From contig CAWHYZ010000012.1 of NCBI GenBank assembly GCA_963833605.1, positions 62,001 through 126,000 of the forward strand: a DNA stretch of 64,000 bases. Reading direction: 5' to 3'. The translations under genes and the position numbers were made by a program. Origin of the DNA: JAFAXD01 sp963833605 (GTDB lineage: Bacteria; Pseudomonadota; Alphaproteobacteria; Rhizobiales; Xanthobacteraceae). Below the pieces are notes generated by a model. The model worked only from the letters and a program-made list of their open reading frames with translations, made no database searches and was not told where the DNA came from. Positions 25,791 to 35,349 of this stretch are shown here, in pieces; the first letter of the stretch is position 1, and every line of letters begins with the position of its first letter.

Positions 25791-26786
25791 TCAAGGCACC
25801 AGCCGAATGTCACGCCAGTTGAGCTGCTCGCTGCAGTGGCTGCAGACGAACGCTGGTCTGAATGCCTCGCCGCACCCCTTGTGGATTACGCGAAAGTCTT
25901 CCGGATGGGCTGCCAGCCAGCGGTTTCCCCAATCGACCGTGAACAACACGACCGGAAAGAGCGCAAGTCCTTTGTCGGTCAATCGGTAGAAGCGGCGGCG
26001 CGGCCCCTCGGTGTGGGGTTCGCGTCGCAGAATTCCGAGGGCCACGAATTTCGCAAGACGGTTGGCAAGGATTGCAGGCGGGATTGCCAGAAAGCTGCGC
26101 ATTTCGTCGAACCCGTGCAGGCCAAGAAACAACGCGCCACACAACGTATTGCTCCACCGGTCCCCGAGAATTTGGAGAGCCTGCGTGCGCAGGAATTTCG
26201 CCCCCGAACCGCGTTCGGCGGCATTGGAGCGGCGATAATTCGGTGCGGTTGCGGGTGGCGATGCGAGCGCGACAGGGCTGGACTCGTCGACGGCGGTGTC
26301 GCGGGCGGTGATCGGAACGCCGCAATGGCCACAGCTCAGCACCGGATGGATGGCGTGACCGCAGCGCGTATGAATGAGCTTGTCGGACGCGCGCTCCTTG
26401 CGTAAAGCGGCATGTCGGCCCTCCCAATCCCGGATCGCAATCAAGATGGTCCAAAGATCGAGGCCGCGCGCGGTCAGCCAATATTCGCGACGGACGGTCT
26501 CGGCGCTGGCCAGGCGGCGCTCCAGCACACCGAGGGTGACGAGCCGGCGCAGACGATCGGCGAGCACGAGCTCGGGGATCGGCATTCCCTCAGCGCGCAG
26601 CCGGTCACGAAATACGCTGTAACGGCGGGTACCTTGAAAGCCGTGACGCAGGATATGCAGCGTCCAGGCATCGCCAGTGACGGCTTGCGCCAATCGGCCG
26701 GGCGTCAGCGCCCGGCTGTGTTTGGTCCCGCCCGCCTGTGTCCTGGGCTTCCAGGAATATTTCGGGCGGCGCTTCGTTGCGATCAC
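25791..26786 (-). CDS. Second double HxlR-type regulator with Cys-rich ribbons
   Basis: 331 residues from a GTG at 26786. Two winged-helix modules are present (VTGDAWTLHILRHGFQG and LQILGDRWSNTLCGALFLG) and each is followed by a CG..CxxC segment (TRCGHAIHPVLSCGHCG and KGCGEAFRPAFVCSHCSEQL). The architecture is the same as in the regulator at 22869, though the sequences are well diverged. It is embedded in the operon, 49 bp after the periplasmic binding protein and abutting the hydrolase. No ATG is available for the family N-terminus, so the start is uncertain. Confidence 0.82.
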   Translation of the reverse strand: MIATKRRPKYSWKPRTQAGGTKHSRALTPGRLAQAVTGDAWTLHILRHGFQGTRRYSVFRDRLRAEGMPIPELVLADRLRRLVTLGVLERRLASAETVRREYWLTARGLDLWTILIAIRDWEGRHAALRKERASDKLIHTRCGHAIHPVLSCGHCGVPITARDTAVDESSPVALASPPATAPNYRRSNAAERGSGAKFLRTQALQILGDRWSNTLCGALFLGLHGFDEMRSFLAIPPAILANRLAKFVALGILRREPHTEGPRRRFYRLTDKGLALFPVVLFTVDWGNRWLAAHPEDFRVIHKGCGEAFRPAFVCSHCSEQLNWRDIRLVP

Positions 26787-26835
26787 AGCAACATTGATCC
26801 ATGCCGTTGTCGATGAATGGTTCCGCGCTGGCTAT

Positions 26836-28032
26836 TCAATTCGGGTTCAACAGGTTGCTGACGGGACGCCAGATGCCGCTCTTGATCTGGCTAACCTGGG
26901 TCGTCTCCGGGTTGATGTGCTGATTCACGAAGCGCTCCGGTCCATAAAACACCGGATGACTGTAGGAAGAGGACTGCAGCGCCTTCACGACCTTGTCGAG
27001 CATGATATCGCGGCCGGCGGGCTCGAGGCCATTCTTCACCAACCAATCCGTATAAGCATAAGCAAGCAGGGCGTTTTCATCGGCGTCGAGATTGAATCGC
27101 TTCTTGTAGCTCTCGTTCCAAACCTTGACCCCCGCCGGCTCCTGGCCCGGCGCGAAGATGTTCCAGCTGCCGATGCCATAGAGACCCTCGACCGCATCCT
27201 TCCCGATTTGCGCGACCACCATGGTACGGCCAGGAATTGCCGTGAGCAGCTTGACAGTCGTCCAACCAAGCTTCTTGACCTCGGCCGACACGCCAACCGT
27301 TTCACGCGTGAGCGTCGCGCCGAAGATCAGGTCGACATCGGCTGCCTTCATGCGCGCCACCTGGGAGGAGAAGTCGATATCGCCGACTTTGTATCCAGCT
27401 TCGGCCGCAAGCTTCAACTTCCTGGCTTCAAGCGCCGCGTTGACGCCGACGCGGGTAAGCTCTCCGAGTGGACCCTCTTGATAGATGTAGCCCACTTTTT
27501 GGGCTTTGGTGTCGTCGATCATCCAGCCCAGGCCGGCCTTGGCCGTGGTGTCGTAGTTGGCGATCGTGGTGAACAGCAGCGGGCTGTTGCCAGCGATCTT
27601 CTGCAGCACAGCCGCAGCACCCCATGGCGAGAAGTAGAGGACTCCTGCATCGACCGCGCGCTTGACCACCGCGGCGTTGGTTCCTGAGCCGAACGCGTTG
27701 ACGATCGCGAAAACGTCGTCGCTGCGGATGAGCTTGTCGACCGCACGCACCGCGAGTTGCGGCTGACTGCCGTTGTCCTCAACGATCAGACGAATCTTTC
27801 GACCGTTGACGCCGCCAGCCTCATTCGCTTCGTCGAAACGCATTTGCATGCCGTTACGCAGTTGCGGCATGGCGGCGGACACCGGGCCCGACAGGTCGAG
27901 ATGGGTGCCGACCACGATCTCCTTGTCGCTGATGCCACCAGCCTGGCAGGCGATTGCTGTCGCCGCGAAGATTGCGAGCGCAAGTCCGGTGATTGTAACC
28001 ACACGGACCGAACTTATTGAGGTTGGTTGCAT
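26836..28032 (-). CDS. Branched-chain amino acid-type ABC substrate-binding protein (LivK-like)
   Basis: 398 residues with a signal peptide (first 31 residues, hydrophobic core TITGLALAIFAATAIA) and the type I periplasmic binding fold: IVVGTHLDLSGPVSA, MRFDEANEAGGVNGRKIRLI, GSGTNAAVVKRA. ATG 28032 follows GGGAGACGAGG. It goes with the complete LivFGMH set further upstream in the same operon; the presence of acyl-CoA ligase and thiolases suggests that the ligand is a carboxylate rather than an amino acid (inference). Confidence 0.9.
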   Translation of the reverse strand: MQPTSISSVRVVTITGLALAIFAATAIACQAGGISDKEIVVGTHLDLSGPVSAAMPQLRNGMQMRFDEANEAGGVNGRKIRLIVEDNGSQPQLAVRAVDKLIRSDDVFAIVNAFGSGTNAAVVKRAVDAGVLYFSPWGAAAVLQKIAGNSPLLFTTIANYDTTAKAGLGWMIDDTKAQKVGYIYQEGPLGELTRVGVNAALEARKLKLAAEAGYKVGDIDFSSQVARMKAADVDLIFGATLTRETVGVSAEVKKLGWTTVKLLTAIPGRTMVVAQIGKDAVEGLYGIGSWNIFAPGQEPAGVKVWNESYKKRFNLDADENALLAYAYTDWLVKNGLEPAGRDIMLDKVVKALQSSSYSHPVFYGPERFVNQHINPETTQVSQIKSGIWRPVSNLLNPN

Positions 28033-28055
28033 CCTCGTCTCCCTTGGGTCAGTAA

Positions 28056-29921
28056 TCAGTCTCGATACATCGTTTCGATCAGATGGGCGTATTTCTTCGC
28101 AACCGCCCGCCGCTTGAGCTTCATTGTCGGCGTGAGTTCTTCGTCTTCCGCGGTGAGCAGGTCCTCGATCACACGGAAGTTCTTGATCTGCTCGACCCGT
28201 GCCAGCTTGGTGTTGACGGCTTCGATTTCGGCGCGCACCAGCGCCTGCACCTCGACTGTCTGTGTGAGGCTTCTGAAATCCGTATAGGGCACCTGTCGGT
28301 CTTGAGCGAACTTGGCGACGTTGTCCTCGTCGATCATCACCAGGCAGGTCAGGTACTTTCTGCCGTCGCCGACCACCATGGCGTCGACGATATAGGGACT
28401 GAATTTGAGGTCGCTCTCAATGAGGCTGGGTGTGACGTTCTTGCCGCCCGATGTGATGATGATGTCCTTGAGCCGATCCTTGATGCGCAGGTAACCGTCG
28501 GGATCGAGCTCACCGCAGTCGCCGGTGCGAAGCCAACCGTCGGTGCTGATCGTTTCCGTGGTTTTCTCTCCCATGCGCCAGTAGCCCTGGAACACATGCG
28601 GCCCGCGCACCAGGATTTCCTCCTCCAGACCAATTTTCAGTTCGGTGCCGGTGGCCTTGATTCCGGCATAGCCGATCTTGATGCGATCCGCGGGCGTTGC
28701 CGTACAGTAGCCGGTCGTCTCGGTCATGCCATAAGCTTCGAGCAGATGGATGCCGATCGCCATGTACCATTTCAGTAATTCGGGTGGGACCGGCGCCGCG
28801 CCGGTGACCGCAACCTTGATGTTCTGCAGCCCGAGAAATCTGCGTACGTTCCGTAGCGCAATGATGTCCAGAATACGAAAGCGCCAGCGCGCCAAGCGGC
28901 CGATCGGGCGGGCGGCGATCGTCGCCTCAGCGACCGCCCCGCCTTCGGTCACCGCCCAGCCATAAATTCGGCGGGCAAGCGGCACGGCGTCGCGCATGGC
29001 GAGCTCGATCTGGGAGTGCATCTTTTCCCAGAACCGCGGCGGGGCGAACAGCATGTGCGGGGCAACTTCACGCAGATCGTTGAACACGGTTCCCGAGCTC
29101 TCGGGAAAATGCACGATCACACCGAGCTTGAGCTGGTTGAACACGCTCGCCATGCGCTCCGCGATGTGACAGAGCGGAAGGAAGGAAAGCGTGTGATCGA
29201 GCTCCGCGACTGGCAGCAGGCGCGCCACGTCGGCGAGCTGGAACATCACGTTCTGATTGGAGATCATCGCGCCTTTCGGCGCGCCGGTGGTTCCGGACGT
29301 ATAGACCAGAAAAGCCGTGTCCGCTGGCCGCGTGGCATCGATTGCGCGTTCGAACGCATCGCCCTTGGCGCTCGCCAGCTCGTTGCCGCGAATTAGGAAA
29401 TTCGAGAACGTGACCACCTGCGGGTCGTTGAAGCCGCGCAAGCCGGTCCAGTCGATCACCACAATGCAGGCGAGCTCGGGGCAGCGCGCCCGCACGGCGA
29501 GCGTCTTGTCGAGCTGCTCGTCGTCCTCGACGAACAGGACGCGCGCGCCGGAATTGCGCAGGATGTACTCGATTTGATCGGGGGATGAGGTCGGATAGAT
29601 GCCGGTGCCGATCAGGCCGACACACTGCGCGCCAATATCGGCATAAAGCCATTCCGGCCGGTTCTCCGCCAGAACCGCAATCACGTCGCCGCGCCGGCAA
29701 CCGATGTCAAGCAGAGCGAGTCCGACTGCACGGGCATTCGCGTAGTATTCATCCCACATGATCGAGTGCCAGATACCCTTGCGCTTCTGGCGCAAGGCCG
29801 GCCGATCCTTCCAGACGCGACAGCGCGCGCGGAACAGCCGCGTCGGGGTGTCCTGGTCTTCGACCAGGACGACCCGCCCCGATGTCGGCGCGCTGATGTC
29901 GGCGAGCGCGGCTATCGCCAT
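28056..29921 (-). CDS. Long-chain acyl-CoA synthetase (AMP-forming)
   Basis: 621 residues from ATG 29921. ANL motifs: YTSGTTGAPKGAM near residue 205, the DTHLSFLPLCHIAERM-like region LSFLPLCHIAERM, EAYGMTETTG, GWLRTGDCGELD, and DRLKDIIITSGGKNVTPS. The length and the FLPLCHI block fit the long-chain group (FAA1/FadD15-like), distinct from the ligase at 2199. It overlaps livF by 10 bp and is followed by the binding-protein gene after 23 bp. It likely activates the imported acid. Confidence 0.92.
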   Translation of the reverse strand: MAIAALADISAPTSGRVVLVEDQDTPTRLFRARCRVWKDRPALRQKRKGIWHSIMWDEYYANARAVGLALLDIGCRRGDVIAVLAENRPEWLYADIGAQCVGLIGTGIYPTSSPDQIEYILRNSGARVLFVEDDEQLDKTLAVRARCPELACIVVIDWTGLRGFNDPQVVTFSNFLIRGNELASAKGDAFERAIDATRPADTAFLVYTSGTTGAPKGAMISNQNVMFQLADVARLLPVAELDHTLSFLPLCHIAERMASVFNQLKLGVIVHFPESSGTVFNDLREVAPHMLFAPPRFWEKMHSQIELAMRDAVPLARRIYGWAVTEGGAVAEATIAARPIGRLARWRFRILDIIALRNVRRFLGLQNIKVAVTGAAPVPPELLKWYMAIGIHLLEAYGMTETTGYCTATPADRIKIGYAGIKATGTELKIGLEEEILVRGPHVFQGYWRMGEKTTETISTDGWLRTGDCGELDPDGYLRIKDRLKDIIITSGGKNVTPSLIESDLKFSPYIVDAMVVGDGRKYLTCLVMIDEDNVAKFAQDRQVPYTDFRSLTQTVEVQALVRAEIEAVNTKLARVEQIKNFRVIEDLLTAEDEELTPTMKLKRRAVAKKYAHLIETMYRD

Positions 29922-30694
29922 GTCTTGCGCCTTTTCCAACGCTGCTTGCGTCCTTCCGGGTTCGGCACCGCACTGGCGGCGCCCAGATAAAATTCCTTCA
30001 CGTCCTGCTTTTGCGTCAGCTCCTCGCACGAGCCGGCGGCTACGATACGGCCGAGCTCCATGATGTAACCGTCCTGCGCATTCTGAAGAGCAATCGCCGC
30101 GTTCTGTTCAACCACCAGAATCGTGGTTCCGGTTTCGGCATTGATGCGTCTGATGATCTGGAACATGTCCTTGGTGAGAAGCGGGGAAAGCCCAAGCGAG
30201 GGTTCATCAAGCAGCAGCACGCGCGGACGTGACATCAGGGCTCGGCCGATAGCCAGCATCTGCTGTTCGCCGCCCGACAACAGGCCGGCGTGCACCGCCG
30301 CGCGCTCGCGCAGGCGCGGGAACCATCCGAAGATGCGTTCCAGATCACCCGCGCGGCCGGACCTGTCGCGCCTTGCAACCGCGCCCATCAGCAGATTGTC
30401 GCGCACGCTCAGGAACGGAAACACCTGGCGGCCTTCCGGCACCAACACCACCCCGCGCCGCGCGATCTCGTCGGGATCGAGCCCGTGGATTGACCGGCCT
30501 TCGAACGTGATCGAGCCTTTGAACGGATCGATCACGCCAGCGATGGTCCGCAGGAGGGTCGTTTTGCCGGCCCCGTTAGCGCCCAACACCGCCACGATGC
30601 GGCCCTCGCTGATGTCGAGGCTCACGCCGCGAATAGCATTGATCGGACCATACCAGGTCTCAACGTTGCGGACGCTCATCAGCGGCTCGTCCAT
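29912..30694 (-). CDS. livF: Liv-type ABC transporter ATP-binding protein (LivF)
   Basis: 260 residues from ATG 30694, an ABC ATPase of the branched-chain amino acid/amide family. Walker A GANGAGKTT, signature LLSGGEQQMLAIGRAL, Walker B RVLLLDEPSLGLSP and the H-loop equivalent (VVEQN) are present. The C-terminal end is extended and basic. It starts 5 bp after livG and overlaps the acyl-CoA synthetase start, so the genes are coupled. Cytoplasmic face of the inner membrane. Confidence 0.93.
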   Translation of the reverse strand: MDEPLMSVRNVETWYGPINAIRGVSLDISEGRIVAVLGANGAGKTTLLRTIAGVIDPFKGSITFEGRSIHGLDPDEIARRGVVLVPEGRQVFPFLSVRDNLLMGAVARRDRSGRAGDLERIFGWFPRLRERAAVHAGLLSGGEQQMLAIGRALMSRPRVLLLDEPSLGLSPLLTKDMFQIIRRINAETGTTILVVEQNAAIALQNAQDGYIMELGRIVAAGSCEELTQKQDVKEFYLGAASAVPNPEGRKQRWKRRKTWR

Positions 30695-30699
30695 TTGGG

Positions 30700-31458
30700 T
30701 CAGGTCCCCAGATAGGCCGCGACCACGTCTGGATTGGATTGAACCTCGCTCACTGATCCAATCGCCAGCAACTGGCCCGCATTCATGCACATCACGCGAT
30801 CGGCGGCCTCCGAGACCAGCGACATGTCGTGCTCGATCATGACGACCGTAATACCGAGGTCGCTGCGGATGTCGTCGATCCAGAAGGCGAGGTCGCGCGC
30901 TTCCTCGGGGTTGAGGCCGGATGCCGGCTCATCGAGCAGCAGAAGCCGTGGTTGTGTCGCGAGCGCGCGGCCAAGTTCGACAACCTTGCGCACGCCGTAG
31001 GGCAGGGCGGAAACCAAGCTTGTGCGATAAGGCGCGAGTTCCAGAAAATCGATGATGTCCTCGACCTTGGCGCGCGCTTCCGCCTCGACTCGGCGAATGC
31101 CCGGAAGCCAGCACAGCTCAGCTGCGAGATTGCCGTAGGGGAAGCGATGGCGGCCGAGCAGCAGGTTGTCGATGACCGAGGCGCCTTCAAACAGCTCGAT
31201 GTTCTGGAACGTGCGGGCAATGCCGCAACCGACCACGCGGTGGCGCGGCACGCCGGTAATGTCGCGGCCGTCGAACCAGATGCGTCCCTTGTTTGCGCTG
31301 AACACCCGGGTGACGACGTTGAACACCGACGTTTTGCCAGCGCCGTTGGGGCCGATAATGGCGAAGATCTCGCCTTCCTCGACCGCGAAGCTCAGGTCGT
31401 TGATCGCGTGCACGCCGCCGAAGCTGAGCGACAGGTGTTCGACGCCGAAGTAGCTCAC
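30700..31458 (-). CDS. livG: Liv-type ABC transporter ATP-binding protein (LivG)
   Basis: 252 residues from a GTG at 31458 that overlaps the livM stop (GTGA). Walker A GPNGAGKTS, Q-loop ARTFQNIELF, a degenerate signature ALPYGVRKVVELGRAL, Walker B RLLLLDEPASGLNPEE and the His switch IEHD. Second ATPase of the pair. Coupled translation with the permease gene is likely. Confidence 0.93.
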   Translation of the reverse strand: MSYFGVEHLSLSFGGVHAINDLSFAVEEGEIFAIIGPNGAGKTSVFNVVTRVFSANKGRIWFDGRDITGVPRHRVVGCGIARTFQNIELFEGASVIDNLLLGRHRFPYGNLAAELCWLPGIRRVEAEARAKVEDIIDFLELAPYRTSLVSALPYGVRKVVELGRALATQPRLLLLDEPASGLNPEEARDLAFWIDDIRSDLGITVVMIEHDMSLVSEAADRVMCMNAGQLLAIGSVSEVQSNPDVVAAYLGT

Positions 31459-32531
31459 CGGTAGCGCTCCGAGTGCATGTAAGCCTTGCCACGTCGAAAC
31501 GTGCTGCGCCGAAAGAGCGGAAAATTCTGCAACAGGACTTTAAGCTTGATCCAGCGTCCATTCAGGCCGGCTGGCTCGAACATGACGAACAGCGCAAGAA
31601 TCAATCCGAACACGAACGTCTCGAGGCCGAACTGGGTGGCGATGCTCGCCGGCAGCGCCGGTTTGACCTTCGAGATGAGCGTAGGCAGGAGCCCGATGAG
31701 CACTGCGCCAAAAATGGCACCGCGCAGCGAGCCGAGCCCACCGATCACCACCATGAGGACGAGCTCCATCGACAATGTCAGACCGAAACCGTCCGGTGTG
31801 AGGAACTGCAAATGGTGGGCCAGCAACGCGCCGGCAAGGCCGGTCACGAAGGCCGAGATGACGAAGGCGAGCACCTTGTAGCCGCCGACCCAGATCCCGA
31901 GCGTGTAGGCGGCCGCTTCTGAATCGCGCACGCCCACGAATGCCCGGCCGGTTCGGCCGCGCATCAGGTTCAGTAGACCGAGCAGCACGACGATCAGAAT
32001 GATCAAGCACAGGAAGTAGAAGGCGCGCAGAGAGCCGACATCAAACCCGAGCACGACCGGCGCCGGCACTGATAGGCCGCTGTAGCCGCCGGTCACGTCT
32101 TTCCAGCGGCCGATGATCTGCTCGGTTACCAGCGCACAGGCGAGAGTGATCATCGCCAGGTAGAGACCCGACACCCGAATGGCGGGAAGCCCAATGACGA
32201 GGCCGACTGCAGCGGTGAGCGCGCTCGCACACAGGATCGACGCGATGAAGCCAAGCCCGTTGTTGAGGAACCAGGCGTGGCCGTAGGCGCCGACTGCAAT
32301 GAATGCGGCGTGTCCGAGCGAGACTTGGCCGGTGTACCCGGTCAAGATCATCAGTGCGAGGCTCGCAATGGAAACGATGAACAGATAGTTGAGCTCGCCC
32401 ACGTAGTAAGCGGGCAGGACCCATGGTGCGGCGATCAGCCCCAGGACCAGCGCGCCGTAGGCAAGCCACTGTGAACGGTAACGCAATAATCGCTGCGGGT
32501 CGGCGTAGGACGTATCGTAATCGAAGCGCAT
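31455..32531 (-). CDS. livM: Liv-type ABC transporter permease (LivM)
   Basis: 358 residues with about ten hydrophobic segments. The permease blocks YTGQVSLGHAAFIAVGAY, GLPAIRVSGLYLAMITLA and GGLGSLRGAIFGA are typical of LivM. It starts 3 bp downstream of livH and overlaps livG. Inner-membrane channel half of the importer. Confidence 0.93.
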   Translation of the reverse strand: MRFDYDTSYADPQRLLRYRSQWLAYGALVLGLIAAPWVLPAYYVGELNYLFIVSIASLALMILTGYTGQVSLGHAAFIAVGAYGHAWFLNNGLGFIASILCASALTAAVGLVIGLPAIRVSGLYLAMITLACALVTEQIIGRWKDVTGGYSGLSVPAPVVLGFDVGSLRAFYFLCLIILIVVLLGLLNLMRGRTGRAFVGVRDSEAAAYTLGIWVGGYKVLAFVISAFVTGLAGALLAHHLQFLTPDGFGLTLSMELVLMVVIGGLGSLRGAIFGAVLIGLLPTLISKVKPALPASIATQFGLETFVFGLILALFVMFEPAGLNGRWIKLKVLLQNFPLFRRSTFRRGKAYMHSERYR

Positions 32532-32534
32532 GGC

Positions 32535-33422
32535 TCAGACCCGTCGCCCATGGGCTTCGCCCAGGAGGCCACGCGGCCAGAAAATGAGAACGCCGATCAG
32601 CACCAACTGGGCCATCATCTCCTTGAAGCCATCCGGAAGGTAGACGCCGGCGAATTGTTCGATCAGCCCGATCAGCAGACCGCCGATAATTGCCCCCGGA
32701 ACGCTTCCAAAGCCGCCCAGCACCAGCGCAGCCAAGCCCTTGAGAACAACAAACCAGAGGCTGACGTCGACAAGCGCGGTCGGGGCCAGCAGCAGGCCGC
32801 ACACGGCCGCCATGGCGGCGGCGACGCCCCAGACCAGCGAGTTCAGCCATTTGACTCGAATGCCGCACAGGTAGGCCGCGAGCTGGTTCTGCGATGCGGC
32901 CTGAATGGCGATGCCAAGTTGCGTGTAGCGCAGGAACAGGAACAATAGCGCTGTGACCAGCAGCGCCGCGGCCAGGATGACGAGGCTGAGATCAGCGATT
33001 ACGATCGGGCCCAGATAGGTGATCTGGCCGCTCCACGGTGTCGGATAGTTGCGCGACGTCGGTCCGAACATCATGCTGACGGCGCCGCGAAGCATGAAGG
33101 CGACGGCGATCGTCAACATGACACCGGCGAATTGCGGCTGCCCGACGATCACCCGCATGATGTGCCGATCGAGCAGATAGCCAAGTAGCGCGGCGATCGC
33201 GATCGTAACAAGTGCGGCAAGCCAGAACGGCAATCCGACGACCGCGATAAGGCCCCAACCGATGAAGGCCGACATCATCAAGATGTCACCGTAGGCGAAG
33301 TTAAGGACCTCGGTTGCCTTGTAGGTCAGGACGATTCCAAGCGCGACCAACGCGTAGATAGAGCCGATCGCGACGCCATTGAGCGACAGTTGCAAAAATT
33401 GGACGAGCTGAGCGTTCATCAT
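32535..33422 (-). CDS. livH: Liv-type ABC transporter permease (LivH)
   Basis: 295 residues, eight or so membrane segments. Family features are NGVAIGSIYALVALGIVLTY at the N-terminus, VLNFAYGDILM and GGFGSVPGAIIGGLLIG. Two adjacent ATGs start the protein; the first (33422) is used. It lies 12 bp after the SDR gene stop, so the transporter is transcribed together with the oxidoreductases upstream. Confidence 0.93.
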   Translation of the reverse strand: MMNAQLVQFLQLSLNGVAIGSIYALVALGIVLTYKATEVLNFAYGDILMMSAFIGWGLIAVVGLPFWLAALVTIAIAALLGYLLDRHIMRVIVGQPQFAGVMLTIAVAFMLRGAVSMMFGPTSRNYPTPWSGQITYLGPIVIADLSLVILAAALLVTALLFLFLRYTQLGIAIQAASQNQLAAYLCGIRVKWLNSLVWGVAAAMAAVCGLLLAPTALVDVSLWFVVLKGLAALVLGGFGSVPGAIIGGLLIGLIEQFAGVYLPDGFKEMMAQLVLIGVLIFWPRGLLGEAHGRRV

Positions 33423-33434
33423 GAGCCCGCTGAC

Positions 33435-34347
33435 CTAGATTTGCTTGGCGTCTACCGCGGCGTCGACAAAAGGCAGGCCCATATCGCGGAGCAGCGAGTC
33501 GAATGCCGCCGTGGCTGACGGATAGACTGTTCCAGGCTGTTTGCTGATCGAGCGATAGATCTCAGCCATGGCGTCTCCGCCGCCGGACACCGTCGAGGTT
33601 TCCGCGTTGTAGCCGCGGCGGAAATGTCCGCCGCCGGCGATGATTACCTCACCGTTAGCGCCGCATTGCTCACTCGCCAGCCACAGCACCATCGGCACGA
33701 CGTGTTCGGTGCCGAAGCGCTCGGCGACTTCGCGCGTCATGTAGTCCGCAGTCATTTGCGAAAGTGCGTAGGGTGAGATGGCGTTGACCCTGATGTTGCG
33801 GCGGGCGCCCTCTGCGGCGAGTGTCCGGGTCAGACTTTCAATTGCGGCCTTGGCGGCTCCGTAGGCGGAGAGTCCGTGATTGCCGAAGCGTGCAGCGCTC
33901 GACGTGGTCGTGATGACGCGCCCATAGCCCTGCCCTTGCATCACCGGCCACGCCGCTTGCAATAGATACAGCGTGCCGAAGAAGCTCACGTCGAAGATGT
34001 GCCGGAAATCTTCGGCCGTGAGTTTGTGGAACGGCGCGGCTTGCGGCACCGCCGCGTTAGCAATCACGATGTCGAGACGCCCGAATTCGGCGAGCGCAGC
34101 CTCGACCATACGGCGGCCCGCATCGGGGTGTTCGAACGTCGGCATGATTTGCGATTGCGCGGCCGCCCGCCACCCTGATGACCGCGGCGACTTTGGACGC
34201 GGATGCGTCCTCATCGCGTTCGCCCGGATGGCGACGGTTGTTAACGACCACCGATGCCCCGCGCGCCCCGAGCGCGAGGGCGTAGGCACGGCCAAGTCCT
34301 TTGCCGGCTCCGGTGATGATCGCAACCCGGCCGCCGAAATCGGTCAT
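33435..34347 (-). pseudogene. SDR-family dehydrogenase, one frameshift
   Basis: From ATG 34347 the frame encodes MTDFGGRVAIITGAGKGLGR through AGGRAIANHADV; it then needs a one-base change at 34135 (GACGTTCGAA should be GACGTCGAA) to continue as EHPDAGRRMVEAALAEFGRL to the stop at 33435. After the shift, ANAAVPQ, the catalytic TTTSSAARFGN and SAYGAAK are present. The C-terminal extension (GGGDAMAEIYRSI onward) is like the MaoC-linked SDRs used in beta-oxidation of cyclic acyl-CoA. Joined length is about 303 residues. The start overlaps the DUF1295 stop (ATGA). Confidence 0.82.
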
Positions 34348-35327
34348 CGCGATGCCTCCGGGGTGCGACCGGGCCATGGAAAGACGTGCCAGGGGAAGAA
34401 TGCTGGTACGCGCCGTGCGTAGTCCGCGTAGTCCGGTCGGGTTTTGCGCATGTGGCGTTCATTGCCGGGCGCCGCCGAACCTTTGGCCATGAACCAGGTC
34501 ACGTAAAGCGGGCTGACGACGGTGAGGATGCCCCATGGATGTGCGAGGGCGAACAGGTAGTAGGCCCACCACATCACCGCTTCGCCGAAATAGTTGGGAT
34601 GCCGGGTCAGGCTCCAGAGGCCGTCTTGGAAGAGCTTACCCTTGTTGGCTGGGTCCTGCTTGAAGCATGCGAGTTGCCAGTCGCCGACAGCCTGGAACGA
34701 GAAGCCGATCAGCCACAGTACGACCGCGACGGCGTCAATGGCGGTGAGGTGCTGATCGCTTGCCGTAAACGCAAACACAAGTGAGGATGACCAGATCCAG
34801 CACAGCACGCCCTGCAACATGTAGATCGAGAAGAATCCCCAGACTTTCCAGCGGGTGCCGAACTTCCGACGCAGGCTCGCATAAGGTTCTGGCTCATTTG
34901 CGAGGTTACCACGCGTCAGTACCATGTGCGCCGTCAATCGCACCGTCCAGATCACGACCAGCGAGACCAGCACGATGGAATGTGGACCGGGCGCGACGGG
35001 CGCCATGCTCAGTGCCAGTGCACCGACTGCTGCCGGTACGATCGGGTAGACGACATCCATGATGCCATGGTTGCGGCGCCTTTCGCTGATCGCCCAAGTC
35101 ACCACCATGATCAGAAACACCAACAGACCAGCAAGCAGAAAGATCCGCAACGGTTCGCGTAGATTCGGCGGAGCGAACCCATAAAGGGCCAATGCAATAA
35201 ACGGCAAAACCGCGTGGACGTAGTGCCAACCTTTTGCGCGTGCGTCCGCCGGCATGGTGGTGAGCCATGCGACCGTCATGACTCCCCAAAGTGCCGCACA
35301 CACCACGATGATCGCGAACGATGGCAC
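34344..35327 (-). CDS. DUF1295 membrane protein (steroid 5-alpha-reductase-like)
   Basis: 327 residues with about nine hydrophobic segments. The C-terminal DUF1295 core is clear: DGLWSLTRHPNYFGEAVMWW followed by YVTWFMAKGSAAPGNERHM and the NADPH-binding-like RKTRPDYADYARR. The family is related to steroid 5-alpha-reductases and isoprenylcysteine methyltransferases; activity here is unproven. It is the first gene of the long minus-strand operon that contains the Liv transporter, acyl-CoA synthetase and SCP thiolase, which fits a sterol- or terpenoid-like substrate (inference). Confidence 0.9.
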   Translation of the reverse strand: MPSFAIIVVCAALWGVMTVAWLTTMPADARAKGWHYVHAVLPFIALALYGFAPPNLREPLRIFLLAGLLVFLIMVVTWAISERRRNHGIMDVVYPIVPAAVGALALSMAPVAPGPHSIVLVSLVVIWTVRLTAHMVLTRGNLANEPEPYASLRRKFGTRWKVWGFFSIYMLQGVLCWIWSSSLVFAFTASDQHLTAIDAVAVVLWLIGFSFQAVGDWQLACFKQDPANKGKLFQDGLWSLTRHPNYFGEAVMWWAYYLFALAHPWGILTVVSPLYVTWFMAKGSAAPGNERHMRKTRPDYADYARRVPAFFPWHVFPWPGRTPEASR

Positions 35328-35349
35328 CGTTCCTCCCTGTATTTTTCTT

